Below, piece after piece: positions 18,391-27,540 of a DNA stretch of 64,000 nucleotides (positions are counted from its first letter, which is position 1; every line of letters starts with the position of its first letter). The position numbers were made by a program, and so were the translations under genes. The stretch is taken from positions 1,054,001-1,118,000 of the forward strand of contig NZ_AP025461.1 in NCBI RefSeq assembly GCF_024347315.1, in the 5' to 3' direction. The DNA comes from Vibrio atlanticus (GTDB lineage Bacteria > Pseudomonadota > Gammaproteobacteria > Enterobacterales > Vibrionaceae). The notes under the pieces are model-generated. The model saw only the letters and a program-made list of their open reading frames with translations, was not told where the DNA came from and did no database searches.

Positions 18391-19623
18391 TTGAAGAAAG
18401 TTTTAGCAATTGGCTACGTTTGGCCAGAACCGAATTCATCGGCGGCTGGCAGCCACATGATGTCTCTTTTACGTCTATTCAAGAGACAAGGTTGGTCAGT
18501 TGAATTCGCAACGCCAGCTCAAGAAACCGAGCACATGATTGATCTCTCTGAAGAGGGCATCACAAGCCAATCTATACAGTTGAATTGCGACAGCTTTGAC
18601 CAGTACATCGAAGAGCTGCAACCCGATGTCGTGATGTTTGACCGTTTCATGATGGAAGAGCAGTTTGGTTGGCGCGTGGAGAAGGTATGTCCGAATGCAT
18701 TTAAGTTATTGGATACCGAAGACTTACAGTTCCTACGTAACGCGCGCCATGAAGCAGTTAAGAAAGAGACTGAACTGACCAAAGCGCATTTGTACAGTGA
18801 CTTGGCTAAACGTGAAATTGCCGCAATTTTACGCTGTGATCTTTCGTTGATCATTTCAAGTTACGAGATGGATCTGCTTAAATCTGAGTTCAATATCGAT
18901 CCAAAACTGCTTCACCACTTGCCGTTCATGGTTGATCTTAATACACTTCCTGAAAGCACGAAAAGCTTTGAAGAACGTAAGCATTTCATGACGATAGGTA
19001 ACTTTAGACACGCACCGAACTGGGATGCTGTGCTTCAGTTACAGAAGATTTGGCCGAAGATTCGCAAGCAGTTACCTGAATCCGAACTTCATATTTACGG
19101 ATCTTACCCGCCGCCGAAAGCAACGGCTTTGCACAACCCTAAAATCGGTTTCCATATAAAAGGTTGGGCTAAAGACGCTCAAGAAGTGATGGAGCAAGCT
19201 CGTGTGTGTGTTGCACCTCTACGATTTGGCGCGGGCATTAAAGGCAAGCTGCTTGATGCGATGAAGCTGAAAACTCCGAACGTGACGAGTGAAATCGGCA
19301 GTGAAGGCATGCTACCGCAAGGTGAATTGCAATGGCCGGGCGCGGTTGCTGATGATATCGACGAGTTTGTTGAAGCTGCAGTTGCTCTGTACAAAGATGA
19401 AGAGAAGTGGCTTAAGGCACAAAGCCAATGTCATTCAATCCTTGAAGCGCACTACGAGCAAAATCAACTGGGCGACACATTGATTGAGCGATTAACGGCG
19501 TTAGAGTCTGATCTTGAATCTCATCGACTGGATAACTTCTTTGGTTCGATGCTTAAGCACCACAGCATGGCGAGCACCAAGTACATGTCGCAGTGGATAG
19601 CTGAAAAGAACAAGACTAAGTAA
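18391..19623 (+). CDS. Glycosyltransferase, GT4/GT-B type
   Basis: This encodes 410 residues and starts with TTG behind a strong AGGAAG site. The C-terminal half has the GT-B nucleotide-sugar region (FMTIGNFRHAPNWDAVLQLQKIWPKI, GWAKDAQEVMEQARVCVAPLRFGAGIKGKLLDAMKLKTPNVTS). The N-terminal domain starts AIGYVWPEPNSSAAGSHMMSLLRLF, typical of GT4 acceptor domains. The acceptor is unknown. It stands alone between terminators, not in a polysaccharide cluster. Confidence 0.8.
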   Translation: MKKVLAIGYVWPEPNSSAAGSHMMSLLRLFKRQGWSVEFATPAQETEHMIDLSEEGITSQSIQLNCDSFDQYIEELQPDVVMFDRFMMEEQFGWRVEKVCPNAFKLLDTEDLQFLRNARHEAVKKETELTKAHLYSDLAKREIAAILRCDLSLIISSYEMDLLKSEFNIDPKLLHHLPFMVDLNTLPESTKSFEERKHFMTIGNFRHAPNWDAVLQLQKIWPKIRKQLPESELHIYGSYPPPKATALHNPKIGFHIKGWAKDAQEVMEQARVCVAPLRFGAGIKGKLLDAMKLKTPNVTSEIGSEGMLPQGELQWPGAVADDIDEFVEAAVALYKDEEKWLKAQSQCHSILEAHYEQNQLGDTLIERLTALESDLESHRLDNFFGSMLKHHSMASTKYMSQWIAEKNKTK

Positions 19624-19652
19624 CTAACAAAACTACAACCGAATCAAATCAT

Positions 19653-19684
19653 AAGCCCTTAGGTTAACGCCTAGGGGCTTTTTT
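19653..19684 (+). terminator. Terminator of the glycosyltransferase gene
   Basis: An 11-bp stem with one internal mismatch (19653-19663 with 19670-19680), then six T. Strong. Confidence 0.85.
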
Positions 19685-19824
19685 CATGCAGGGCGCTTGT
19701 TAATTTCAGACTTACAAACCGAACATTCTAGCAATACATTAGCATTGACTAATTTATATTTATTAGTAAACTCTAATTTAAATTAAGGGTGATGAGTTAA
19801 TCGACGTTATGAGAGAGGTCAGTG

Positions 19825-20301
19825 ATGAGTTTAATACCTTGGGATGCATTGTTCGGTGGCATGTTGTTAGGCGCGTCGGCAATTATTCTTATGTTAGGAA
19901 TAGGGCGAGTAGCAGGTATTAGTGGCATTGTTGGCCGCTTGTTACCGTCGAGAAAGAACAAAAGATTAGAATCAGGACCCGAATCGAACTCGGACTCCAG
20001 CATTGAGAAAACCGAAAAACATTGGCGACTTGCTTTTGTTGTCGGAATGGTTGCGAGCGGTTGGTTATTGATTCCGACGGGTTATCAACTTCCACAATTA
20101 GAAGAGATCAACTTCGCAGTGGTTATCATAGCCGGATTATTGGTGGGCTTTGGTACCAAGATGGCGAATGGCTGTACTAGCGGCCATGGCATTGTGGGGA
20201 TGGCTCGTTTGTCCAAGCGCTCAATCATCGCTACTTGTGTATTCATGGGTGTGGCAATCGTAACTGTGTTGGCTAAGAACTTGATCGGTTTGGGGGCGTA
20301 A
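19825..20301 (+). CDS. YeeE/YedE-family sulfur transporter, N-terminal half protein
   Basis: This encodes 158 residues from the ATG at 19825 behind GAGAGAGG. There are four or five helices and the family motif NGCTSGHGIVGMARLS, where the Cys is the conserved thiosulfate-handling residue. In many proteobacteria YeeE is one polypeptide; here the other half is the next gene, which overlaps by one base. They probably import thiosulfate or a related sulfur species. Confidence 0.85.
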   Translation: MSLIPWDALFGGMLLGASAIILMLGIGRVAGISGIVGRLLPSRKNKRLESGPESNSDSSIEKTEKHWRLAFVVGMVASGWLLIPTGYQLPQLEEINFAVVIIAGLLVGFGTKMANGCTSGHGIVGMARLSKRSIIATCVFMGVAIVTVLAKNLIGLGA

Positions 20302-20732
20302 TGAAAAACTCTTCACTTACTATCGTTATCGGTTTGGTCGCAGGTATTCTTTTTGGCTCCGGTATGATCATTTCAGGTATGGTTGACCCGAACAAAGTAC
20401 TTGGGTTTTTAGATATTGCTGGCGACTGGGACATTAGCTTGGCATTCGTCATGGGTGGCGCGTTATTGGTGTTTGCTCCGTTTTATCATTTGGTCATTAA
20501 AAAGCGCGTCCAAGCCATCAATGGCGAACTTTTAGAGAGCAGGAATAATCCACTAATAGATAGAAAGTTGATCTTAGGTTCAACTGCTTTTGGTTTAGGC
20601 TGGGGGATTGCAGGCTTTTGCCCGGGCCCTGCAGTAACCAGCCTTAGTGGGGGTAATCCAACGGTATGGCTGTTCGTCTTAAGCATGCTGGTGGGAATGT
20701 GGTTGGCGGGTCGTACGAACAAAGCCTGTTAG
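20301..20732 (+). CDS. YeeE/YedE-family sulfur transporter, C-terminal half protein (DUF6691)
   Basis: This encodes 143 residues with four helices. The second family motif, GWGIAGFCPGPAVTSLSGG, carries the other conserved Cys. It overlaps the preceding gene (TAATG), so the two halves are made together and likely form a heterodimeric pore. Confidence 0.85.
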   Translation: MKNSSLTIVIGLVAGILFGSGMIISGMVDPNKVLGFLDIAGDWDISLAFVMGGALLVFAPFYHLVIKKRVQAINGELLESRNNPLIDRKLILGSTAFGLGWGIAGFCPGPAVTSLSGGNPTVWLFVLSMLVGMWLAGRTNKAC

Positions 20733-20794
20733 TAGCAAGCTTATCGCTGATTACATTGGCTTTGACGTTATTCGTTCTGAACTGACCAAGCATA

Positions 20795-20836
20795 GAGGTT
20801 GACTCGCTTTTAGCAAAAAAGCCAGTCAGCCTCTTT
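20795..20836. terminator. Convergent terminator region
   Basis: A 10-bp stem with one G-U pair (20795-20804 with 20824-20833) is followed by TTTCT on the plus strand. It separates the YeeE pair from the convergent nuclease-fold gene. Confidence 0.6.
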
Positions 20837-20851
20837 CTATATCTCTATCTA

Positions 20852-21727
20852 CTATTTAATAGTCGTTGAAACTGGGCAGTGGTCGCTAAGTTTGTAATCA
20901 AGCACATCTTGCGTTTCAAATACCTTTTGCTTCGCAGGAGTAGCATCTAAGGACTTGCTTACCACAATATGGTCTATTACTGAACGGAACTGGTGCGTGC
21001 GGTGGTTATTACGATTTGAACGAACCTTACAATCTGATCGAGTTTTTCGTGTTGCCAATTGAGCATCGGTGTTTTGCGTCATATCTTTCCACATCCAATC
21101 TCTTGTATAGGAGAGGTTGTGGTTAAAGTCGCCCAGAATCGCGTAGTCTTCGCCTTTACGTTCTCTTTGCTGTATCCACTTATTCAGTTGTTGAGCTTGG
21201 TCTTTGAGCCTTGAACAGTCACGGGTAGACTTATACGCGCCGCTGCAACCCGCCTTTAAATGCACTGACAACATGTGAATTGGTTTTGTTTCTGTTTCTA
21301 CAACTATATAGCTGGCAAACCTAAGCTTGCTGTTAGCACTCGACTCTAGAGGAAAGTCAGCGTAGTCAGTGAGAGCAATCCCTTTACGCACCGCGAAGCC
21401 CGTATATTGATTCACTTCTTTGAATTGTCGGTTACTGTTTTCTGGTAATGTTCGGTCAGACATTAATATCTTGTATTGATCGCCCGCGATGTGCTGAATG
21501 GCATTTACGTCATCGACTTCTTGAAAAGCAACCACATCCGCATCTAAGGATTGGAAATACTGTTCGAGTTTATTGAAGTCCGAGTGGGTTCGTTTGGAAG
21601 AAAACTTATTCACAGCCTCGTTGGTTGATAACCATTCGATATTCCAACTGGATATGGTCAAAGGTTCAGCAAATGTCTGACTAGTGAGTAAGCAACCTAA
21701 CATTATCCAATTTTGAAGTCGTTTCAT
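20852..21727 (-). CDS. Secreted endonuclease/exonuclease/phosphatase-family protein
   Basis: This encodes 291 residues with a signal peptide ending TFA. DNase I-fold motifs appear in order: ISSWNIEWLS, FQEVDD (metal Glu), HLKAGC, ILGDFNHNL (catalytic Asp/Asn) and SDHCPV (catalytic Asp/His). Four Cys suggest disulfides in the periplasm or medium. It could be a nuclease or a phosphodiesterase; the motifs do not decide. Confidence 0.8.
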   Translation of the reverse strand: MKRLQNWIMLGCLLTSQTFAEPLTISSWNIEWLSTNEAVNKFSSKRTHSDFNKLEQYFQSLDADVVAFQEVDDVNAIQHIAGDQYKILMSDRTLPENSNRQFKEVNQYTGFAVRKGIALTDYADFPLESSANSKLRFASYIVVETETKPIHMLSVHLKAGCSGAYKSTRDCSRLKDQAQQLNKWIQQRERKGEDYAILGDFNHNLSYTRDWMWKDMTQNTDAQLATRKTRSDCKVRSNRNNHRTHQFRSVIDHIVVSKSLDATPAKQKVFETQDVLDYKLSDHCPVSTTIK

Positions 21728-21894
21728 CCCAAATATCCCTAATTTTGGTGTCCATTATAGTTGAGCCGTTATCCTACAACACTTACCAAAAATTCAACTC
21801 TTTTTAGCAGTTTTTTTATTGTTACATTGTTTCTTTTCGACTTGAGAAGTAGCGTAATAATATTGAATTGATCTTAGTCAGCGTGAGAGTTTTA

Positions 21895-21908
21895 TTGATC
21901 CAAATCAA
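21895..21908 (+). promoter_or_regulatory. FNR site upstream of nrdD
   Basis: TTGATCCAAATCAA is a perfect match to the FNR consensus TTGAT-N4-ATCAA. It lies about 120 bp before the nrdD start, fitting anaerobic induction. Confidence 0.85.
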
Positions 21909-21939
21909 TACTCAAAGTTGGTGGTTCTCGTTAAATACG

Positions 21940-21986
21940 CCACAATATCTAGTGTTAGTTAAACGATAAATCGCTCTATATAGTGT
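21940..21986 (+). promoter_or_regulatory. Pair of NrdR boxes upstream of nrdD
   Basis: CCACAATATCTAGTGT (21940-21955) and TCGCTCTATATAGTGT (21971-21986) match the NrdR box consensus at about 14 and 13 of 16 positions. They start 31 bp apart, three helical turns, which is the usual spacing of NrdR box pairs. ATP-cone repressor NrdR should bind here to shut nrdDG off when dATP is high. Confidence 0.8.
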
Positions 21987-22030
21987 GTTTGTGGATAAGT
22001 CTGTGAATACCTCAAGAGTAAGGAGAAGTG

Positions 22031-24151
22031 GTGAAATCAATCGTAATCAAGCGTGATGGCTCAAGAGCTCCATTCAGTAGAGATCGCATCCAAGCTGCAG
22101 TGGAAGCAGCATCAGACAAAACCGATAAGGAAATTGCTATTTATGCTCTGAATGTGGCATTAGCAGTTGAGTTGAAGCTCGAAGACTACGATGAAGTTCA
22201 TATCTCTGAAATTCAAACCATGGTCGAGAACGAGCTAATGCAGGGACCATACAAGTCTCTTGCTCGTGCCTACATTGAATATCGTCATGACCGTGACATC
22301 GCACGTGAAAAGCAAAGCGCTTTAACTCGCGAGATCGAAGGTCTGATCGAAGAAAGCAATGTTGATCTGATCAATGAGAATGCCAACAAAGATGGCAAAG
22401 TTATCCCAACTCAGCGTGATTTGCTGGCGGGTATCGTGGCTAAGCATTATGCAAAAACTCACATTTTGCCGCGTGATATCGTACAAGCTCACGAGTGTGG
22501 TGACATTCACTATCATGATTTAGACTACGCACCGTTCTTCCCAATGTTTAACTGTATGCTTATCGATCTTAAAGGCATGTTAACGCATGGCTTTAAGATG
22601 GGTAACGCGGAAATCGACACACCTAAATCGATCTCTACGGCGACAGCGGTAACTGCACAGATCATCGCGCAAGTGGCAAGCCACATATACGGCGGTACAA
22701 CGATTAACCGTATCGACGAGGTTCTAGAACCTTACGTAATGGCGAGTTACGAGAAGCACCTATCACTAGCGAAAGAGTGGGATATTCACAGCCCAGAAGC
22801 TTTTGCTATCTCTCGTACAGAGAAAGAGTGTTACGACGCATTCCAGTCTTTGGAGTACGAAGTAAACACGCTACACACGGCTAACGGACAAACACCATTC
22901 GTCACGTTTGGTTTCGGTCTTGGCGAAAGCTGGGGTTCAAAACTTATCCAGCAATCTATCTTGAAGAACCGCATTGCAGGTTTGGGTAAGAACCGCAAAA
23001 CAGCGGTATTCCCTAAACTGGTATTTGCAATCAAAGATGGCTTGAACCACCAGAAGCAAGATCCAAACTACGACATCAAGCAATTAGCGCTTGAGTGTGC
23101 ATCTAAGCGTATGTACCCAGACATTCTTAACTACGACAAAGTGGTAGAAGTGACAGGGTCATTCAAAACGCCTATGGGTTGTCGTAGCTTCTTGAATACT
23201 TACGAAGAAAATGGTGAGTTAATTCACGAAGGCCGTAACAACTTAGGTGTGGTTAGCCTCAACTTGCCACGTATTGCGATTAACGCAAAGCAAGATATGG
23301 TTAAGTTCTACGAACTGCTTGATGAAAAACTGAAGCTGGCTCGTCGTGCACTAGAAACTCGTATCTCGCGTCTAGAAAACGTGAAAGCACGTGTTGCTCC
23401 AATCCTATATATGGAAGGCGCATGTGGTGTTCGCTTGAAAGCTGACGACTCTATTGCTGATATCTTCAAGAACGGCCGTGCTTCTGTTTCTCTTGGCTAC
23501 ATTGGTATCCACGAAGCAATGACTGCGCTTTACGGCACAGATGTTCACCTGTATGACGACGGCGAAATGCGTGCTAAAGCGCTTGAGCTGGTGGAATACA
23601 TGAAGCGTGAAGTGGAATCTTGGACGAAAGAGACAGGTTACGCATTCAGTCTATACGGCACACCAAGTGAAAACCTATGTAGCCGTTTCTGTAGCATCGA
23701 CACCAAAGAATTTGGTGTGATTGATGGAGTAACAGACCGTGGTTACTACACCAACAGCTTCCACTTAGATGTACAGAAGAAAGTGAATCCATACGACAAG
23801 ATCGATTTCGAGATGCCTTATCCTGAAATTTCTAGCGGTGGTTTTATCTGTTACGGCGAATTCCCGAACATGCAGAAGAACATCGAAGCGCTAGAAAACG
23901 TATGGGATTACAGCTACACACGTGTTCCTTACTACGGCACCAACACGCCGATTGATGAGTGTTACGAATGTGGTTACAACGGTGAGTTCGACTGTACAAG
24001 TAAAGGCTTTACATGTCCTAAGTGTGGCAACCATGACTCAACCAAAGTGTCGGTAACGCGCCGCGTATGTGGTTACCTTGGTAGCCCAGATGCACGACCA
24101 TTTAACTTCGGTAAACAAGAAGAAGTTAAACGTCGCGTGAAGCACCTTTGA
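22031..24151 (+). CDS. nrdD: Anaerobic ribonucleoside-triphosphate reductase
   Basis: This encodes 706 residues. I choose the second of two adjacent GTG codons, as AGGAG lies 5 bp upstream. Residues 1-95 form an ATP-cone (KRDGSRAPFSRDRIQAAVEAA) for allosteric control. The C-terminus has the zinc site (CYECGYNGEFDC, CPKCG) and the glycyl radical motif RRVCGYLGSP. It makes dNTPs without oxygen and needs NrdG to generate the radical. It is regulated by the FNR site and NrdR boxes upstream. Confidence 0.95.
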   Translation: MKSIVIKRDGSRAPFSRDRIQAAVEAASDKTDKEIAIYALNVALAVELKLEDYDEVHISEIQTMVENELMQGPYKSLARAYIEYRHDRDIAREKQSALTREIEGLIEESNVDLINENANKDGKVIPTQRDLLAGIVAKHYAKTHILPRDIVQAHECGDIHYHDLDYAPFFPMFNCMLIDLKGMLTHGFKMGNAEIDTPKSISTATAVTAQIIAQVASHIYGGTTINRIDEVLEPYVMASYEKHLSLAKEWDIHSPEAFAISRTEKECYDAFQSLEYEVNTLHTANGQTPFVTFGFGLGESWGSKLIQQSILKNRIAGLGKNRKTAVFPKLVFAIKDGLNHQKQDPNYDIKQLALECASKRMYPDILNYDKVVEVTGSFKTPMGCRSFLNTYEENGELIHEGRNNLGVVSLNLPRIAINAKQDMVKFYELLDEKLKLARRALETRISRLENVKARVAPILYMEGACGVRLKADDSIADIFKNGRASVSLGYIGIHEAMTALYGTDVHLYDDGEMRAKALELVEYMKREVESWTKETGYAFSLYGTPSENLCSRFCSIDTKEFGVIDGVTDRGYYTNSFHLDVQKKVNPYDKIDFEMPYPEISSGGFICYGEFPNMQKNIEALENVWDYSYTRVPYYGTNTPIDECYECGYNGEFDCTSKGFTCPKCGNHDSTKVSVTRRVCGYLGSPDARPFNFGKQEEVKRRVKHL

Positions 24152-24225
24152 TCTAACGAAGGATCTTAGTAAGGTCTGCGATTTTTAGCGAGTTCACTTA
24201 GAAGAGCTACGTTTCAAGAAATAAG

Positions 24226-24260
24226 ATTGGTATCGGCGCTATGTCGATACCAATTCTTTT
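24226..24260 (+). terminator. Hairpin between nrdD and nrdG
   Basis: A perfect 10-bp stem (24226-24235 with 24245-24254) is followed by TCTTTTG. It is likely a partial terminator that lowers nrdG expression relative to nrdD. Confidence 0.65.
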
Positions 24261-24322
24261 GTTTCAGTTGTTACAGCACTTCCTTCAAACTATTAAGCAA
24301 TAACGAGTTTCAATACTGCCTT

Positions 24323-24793
24323 ATGAATTACCATCAATATCACCCAATCGACGTTGTAAACGGCCCAGGAACACGCTGCACTTTGTTTGTGTCGGGTTGT
24401 GTGCACCAGTGTCGCGGGTGTTATAACCAGTCGACGCAACGATTGGACTCTGGGCATTTGTTCACTCAAGAACTACAAGACCAAATTATCGCTGATCTCA
24501 ATGATCCGCGAATCAAGCGTCGTGGCTTATCGCTTTCTGGTGGTGACCCAATGCATCCGGCAAACGTGTCTGAAGTGCTTAAGTTGGTTCAACGTGTAAA
24601 AGCGGAATGCGAAGGCAAAGACATCTGGATGTGGACGGGCTACGAGCTAGATGAGCTTGATGAAAAGCAGAAGCAAGTATTGGAATACGTTGATACCTTG
24701 ATTGATGGTCGCTTCGAGCAAGATAAAGCGGATCCAATGTTAGATTGGCGTGGTAGTTCAAACCAAATCATCCATCGGTTTACTGACTTATAA
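24323..24793 (+). CDS. nrdG: Anaerobic ribonucleotide reductase activating protein
   Basis: This encodes 156 residues from the ATG at 24323 (MNYHQYHPIDVVNGPGTRC); longer in-frame extensions run into the upstream hairpin. The radical-SAM cluster motif is CVHQCRGC, followed by the GGDP motif (SLSGGDPMHP). It makes the glycyl radical on NrdD using S-adenosylmethionine. Confidence 0.95.
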   Translation: MNYHQYHPIDVVNGPGTRCTLFVSGCVHQCRGCYNQSTQRLDSGHLFTQELQDQIIADLNDPRIKRRGLSLSGGDPMHPANVSEVLKLVQRVKAECEGKDIWMWTGYELDELDEKQKQVLEYVDTLIDGRFEQDKADPMLDWRGSSNQIIHRFTDL

Positions 24794-24831
24794 GATTTGT
24801 TCTGATTCAGTATTCTCGTAAACAGAAACAG

Positions 24832-24875
24832 AAAAAAGGGCTTCATCGTTAGCGCAATGCTACAAATCAGCCCTT
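24832..24875 (-). terminator. Terminator of the second MATE gene
   Basis: A 7-bp stem (24836-24842 with 24869-24875) with a long loop is followed on the minus strand by a T run. It also separates nrdG from the convergent MATE gene. Confidence 0.55.
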
Positions 24876-24931
24876 GGGTGTGAGTTCTTTTGAATCTATC
24901 GCCCGAACGTAAGTGTCGGTTTGGCGCCTGT

Positions 24932-26317
24932 CTAAATAGGAATATGCTCAGGCTCGTCGATTAGATTATTTATCCATTTCTTAGATTGAATCCGTTGGCT
25001 CGTCAGAACTATTTTGGCTAGCTCTTCGAGTAACACAATCATCAAAACCCATTCTAACGGCCAACCCAACACTAGCGCAGTAAAGTAGGCAAGGGGAATA
25101 CCAATCGCCCATTGGCCAAACAGGTCGATGAAGATGCTGTAGTTGATGTCTCCACCACTTTTCAACACTCCGCCTATACCAACCATATTGAAGACTCTTA
25201 GTACCATACCGAGTGCCATTATTAAGGTAACGTTAACGGCCGTATCTTTGAGCTCTAAGTGAGTAAGACCGATCATGGATACGATCGCGGGTTTGGCGAT
25301 AAAACACATTAACGCCAGTAAAGCAGCAAGCCCACAACTCACTAACACATAACCCCAAGCTGTATTCTCGACTCGTTGATAGTTCTTCGCGCCGATCTCG
25401 TTACCTAGAATGATTGAAGCCGCGACGGCAAACCCCATGAATGCCGAGATCAAGATGCTTTCAACAGGCGATAATAGTGAAATGATCGCAAGCTCTCCAA
25501 CCCCCATTTGGCCAACAATAACGTTGTAAATAAGAATCCCGCCCGCCCATGCTGTGTCATGAACCAACATAGGTATGGCTATCGTGAAGTACTTCTTTCT
25601 ATGCTTCGGTAATAACGCATCTCGCCAATTGCTTAACGTCGGGAATAGGTGCGGATAATGTTTTCTTGTCATAACAAGCAATGCAACCGTTTGAAAGAAC
25701 CTAGACACCGTAGTACCAATTGCCGCACCAACCACACCCAGTTCTGGAAACCCAAACAAGCCGAAGATCAATAGGGCGTTGAGAATTGCATTGACGATAA
25801 TTGCCCAGATACTGATTTTCGTGGGCAGCTTGGCTTCGCCCACAGAACGAAGTGCACTCTCTAGCGGCACAACTACAGCGGTACCAATAAGGCTGGCTCC
25901 TGTTATCCAAAGGTAATCCGTTGCCAAGCGGACGTAATCAGGGTCTGAGGCCACCACAGACACGACTGATTCAGGAGCCAATGTATAGATGAACACAAAG
26001 GGAATGATGGCAAAGATCGAAAGTGCCCATGATTGCGCTAGTGTACGTCGAATTCCGTTGAAATCACCGGCACCAAAATATTGCGAAGCTAGCACGCTCA
26101 CAGCTCCGCTAATCCCCGATACCATGATCAAGTTGAAGAAGAAGATACGGTTGCCAACACCAACAGCGGCGGTTGCAGAATCACCAAGCTGGTTGACCAT
26201 AAAAATATCGACCACGCCTAGTAATGAAAACAACATGGTTTGCAGTGAGACAGGTAAACCAATGTGTAATAGTTTTTGCCAAAACTCTTTGTCCAAATGA
26301 CGATATGTCGAGAGCAT
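24932..26317 (-). CDS. MATE family efflux transporter (second copy)
   Basis: This encodes 461 residues starting at MLSTYRHLDKEFW, chosen because GGGGA lies 7 bp upstream; an upstream in-frame ATG at 26359 would add 14 residues. Landmarks are LPVSLQTMLFSLLGVVDIFMVNQLG, GVVGAAIGTTVSRFFQ and VFNMVGIGGVLKSGGD. It is clearly paralogous in organisation to the MATE gene at 9.7 kb and also faces an AraC gene. Confidence 0.9.
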   Translation of the reverse strand: MLSTYRHLDKEFWQKLLHIGLPVSLQTMLFSLLGVVDIFMVNQLGDSATAAVGVGNRIFFFNLIMVSGISGAVSVLASQYFGAGDFNGIRRTLAQSWALSIFAIIPFVFIYTLAPESVVSVVASDPDYVRLATDYLWITGASLIGTAVVVPLESALRSVGEAKLPTKISIWAIIVNAILNALLIFGLFGFPELGVVGAAIGTTVSRFFQTVALLVMTRKHYPHLFPTLSNWRDALLPKHRKKYFTIAIPMLVHDTAWAGGILIYNVIVGQMGVGELAIISLLSPVESILISAFMGFAVAASIILGNEIGAKNYQRVENTAWGYVLVSCGLAALLALMCFIAKPAIVSMIGLTHLELKDTAVNVTLIMALGMVLRVFNMVGIGGVLKSGGDINYSIFIDLFGQWAIGIPLAYFTALVLGWPLEWVLMIVLLEELAKIVLTSQRIQSKKWINNLIDEPEHIPI

Positions 26318-26449
26318 CGCATTTCCCCGGTAGTGATTATGCGAGAAGTTTATCGGCATTTGTTTTCGCTGTATTCTTCATACTCATCACAAACTTTTGC
26401 CAAACTATCCACTTTGATAAGTTGGCCAATTGAATGAGTTAGCAGTGAT

Positions 26450-27289
26450 ATGAGTGATAAACAAGAAAGGTATGAGATCTCTGAAAAGACGCATCAAGAG
26501 TTTGTCGATCAAAGCCACGTATTGGCATTTGAAGAGCTCGGTATCGTTCAGTGTGGTACGGCGTCGTGCCGCGATTTTTTTTCGGTGTATCGGAAAAACC
26601 AACAAAAACACATGTTGCTGTATACCGTGAGAGGTAAGGGATGGCTCGAAAGCGAAGGGTGTCGCTACATTCTAGAACCAGGCTCTTGCATTACTGTTCC
26701 TGCAGGCGTTGAGAACGGTTTTGGTATTGAAGAAGAAACATGGCAGATCGCATGGATCTTTCTCTCGCCTAATAAACAATGGGAAAATGTCGTCAGTGAT
26801 GAAGTGAGTTATACGCTGTCTCCGGCGGCAGAAGTCGTCTCGTCGTGCATTCATACTCTGTTGAGAAGTATTGCCTTGCCCATCGATTTGGGAGGAGCGA
26901 TTGCGATTCACAGTGTAGCCCAAATAGAGTTCATGATTAATACGCCAGCGCCTCAGCAACAGTCACGCAATTTGATCCGCTTAAGACGCGTTTTCGACAA
27001 CGTACAAAAGCAGCTCCATAAAGAATGGAACGTTCATGAACTCGCGAGCTTATTCCCGTGCTCAGAACCGCACTTCCATCGTTTGTGCCAGCGCTATTAC
27101 TCACATAGCCCTATGACTCATGTCATGCGTATGAGAATGGAATACGCTGCGCGGCTACTTAGATCGAGTGATTGGTCGATTCAACACATTGGTGAGATAG
27201 TCGGATATCCAAATGCCGCTAACTTTAGCACTCGGTTTAAGGCGTGGTCAGGAATGACACCAAGACAATTCAAACAAAGTGCCCAATAG
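26450..27289 (+). CDS. AraC-family transcriptional regulator (partner of second MATE gene)
   Basis: This encodes 279 residues with an N-terminal cupin domain (LLYTVRGKGWLESEGCRYILEPGSCITVPAG) and a C-terminal AraC DNA-binding domain (IGEIVGYPNAANFSTRFKAWSGMTPRQFK). It is divergent from the second MATE gene, probably its regulator. Confidence 0.85.
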   Translation: MSDKQERYEISEKTHQEFVDQSHVLAFEELGIVQCGTASCRDFFSVYRKNQQKHMLLYTVRGKGWLESEGCRYILEPGSCITVPAGVENGFGIEEETWQIAWIFLSPNKQWENVVSDEVSYTLSPAAEVVSSCIHTLLRSIALPIDLGGAIAIHSVAQIEFMINTPAPQQQSRNLIRLRRVFDNVQKQLHKEWNVHELASLFPCSEPHFHRLCQRYYSHSPMTHVMRMRMEYAARLLRSSDWSIQHIGEIVGYPNAANFSTRFKAWSGMTPRQFKQSAQ

Positions 27290-27312
27290 CGATCTTTAAA
27301 GGCGCATGCAAA

Positions 27313-27346
27313 CATAAGACACATAGAAGCATAAGATACATAGAAA
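27313..27346 (+). repeat. Two 17-bp tandem repeats
   Basis: CATAAGACACATAGAAG and CATAAGATACATAGAAA follow each other directly (15 of 17 identical), in the leader region of the aminotransferase gene. This could be a binding-site array or a chance slippage duplication. Confidence 0.6.
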
Positions 27347-27540
27347 TACAGCGCTTTGAATTGTGCAATTGGTTATTAGGTGTTTGAAATTCGCACTATT
27401 TATCCGTTTGAAATGACCAATCTCTGATTACTTCTAATTACTAATGGTAACTAAGCGCTTCTATTAAAAAATGTTTCTGATTTGTCTACGATAATGTTAA
27501 CGTGAAACTCATACTTGAATTTCAAAGGGTTGTGACTTTC

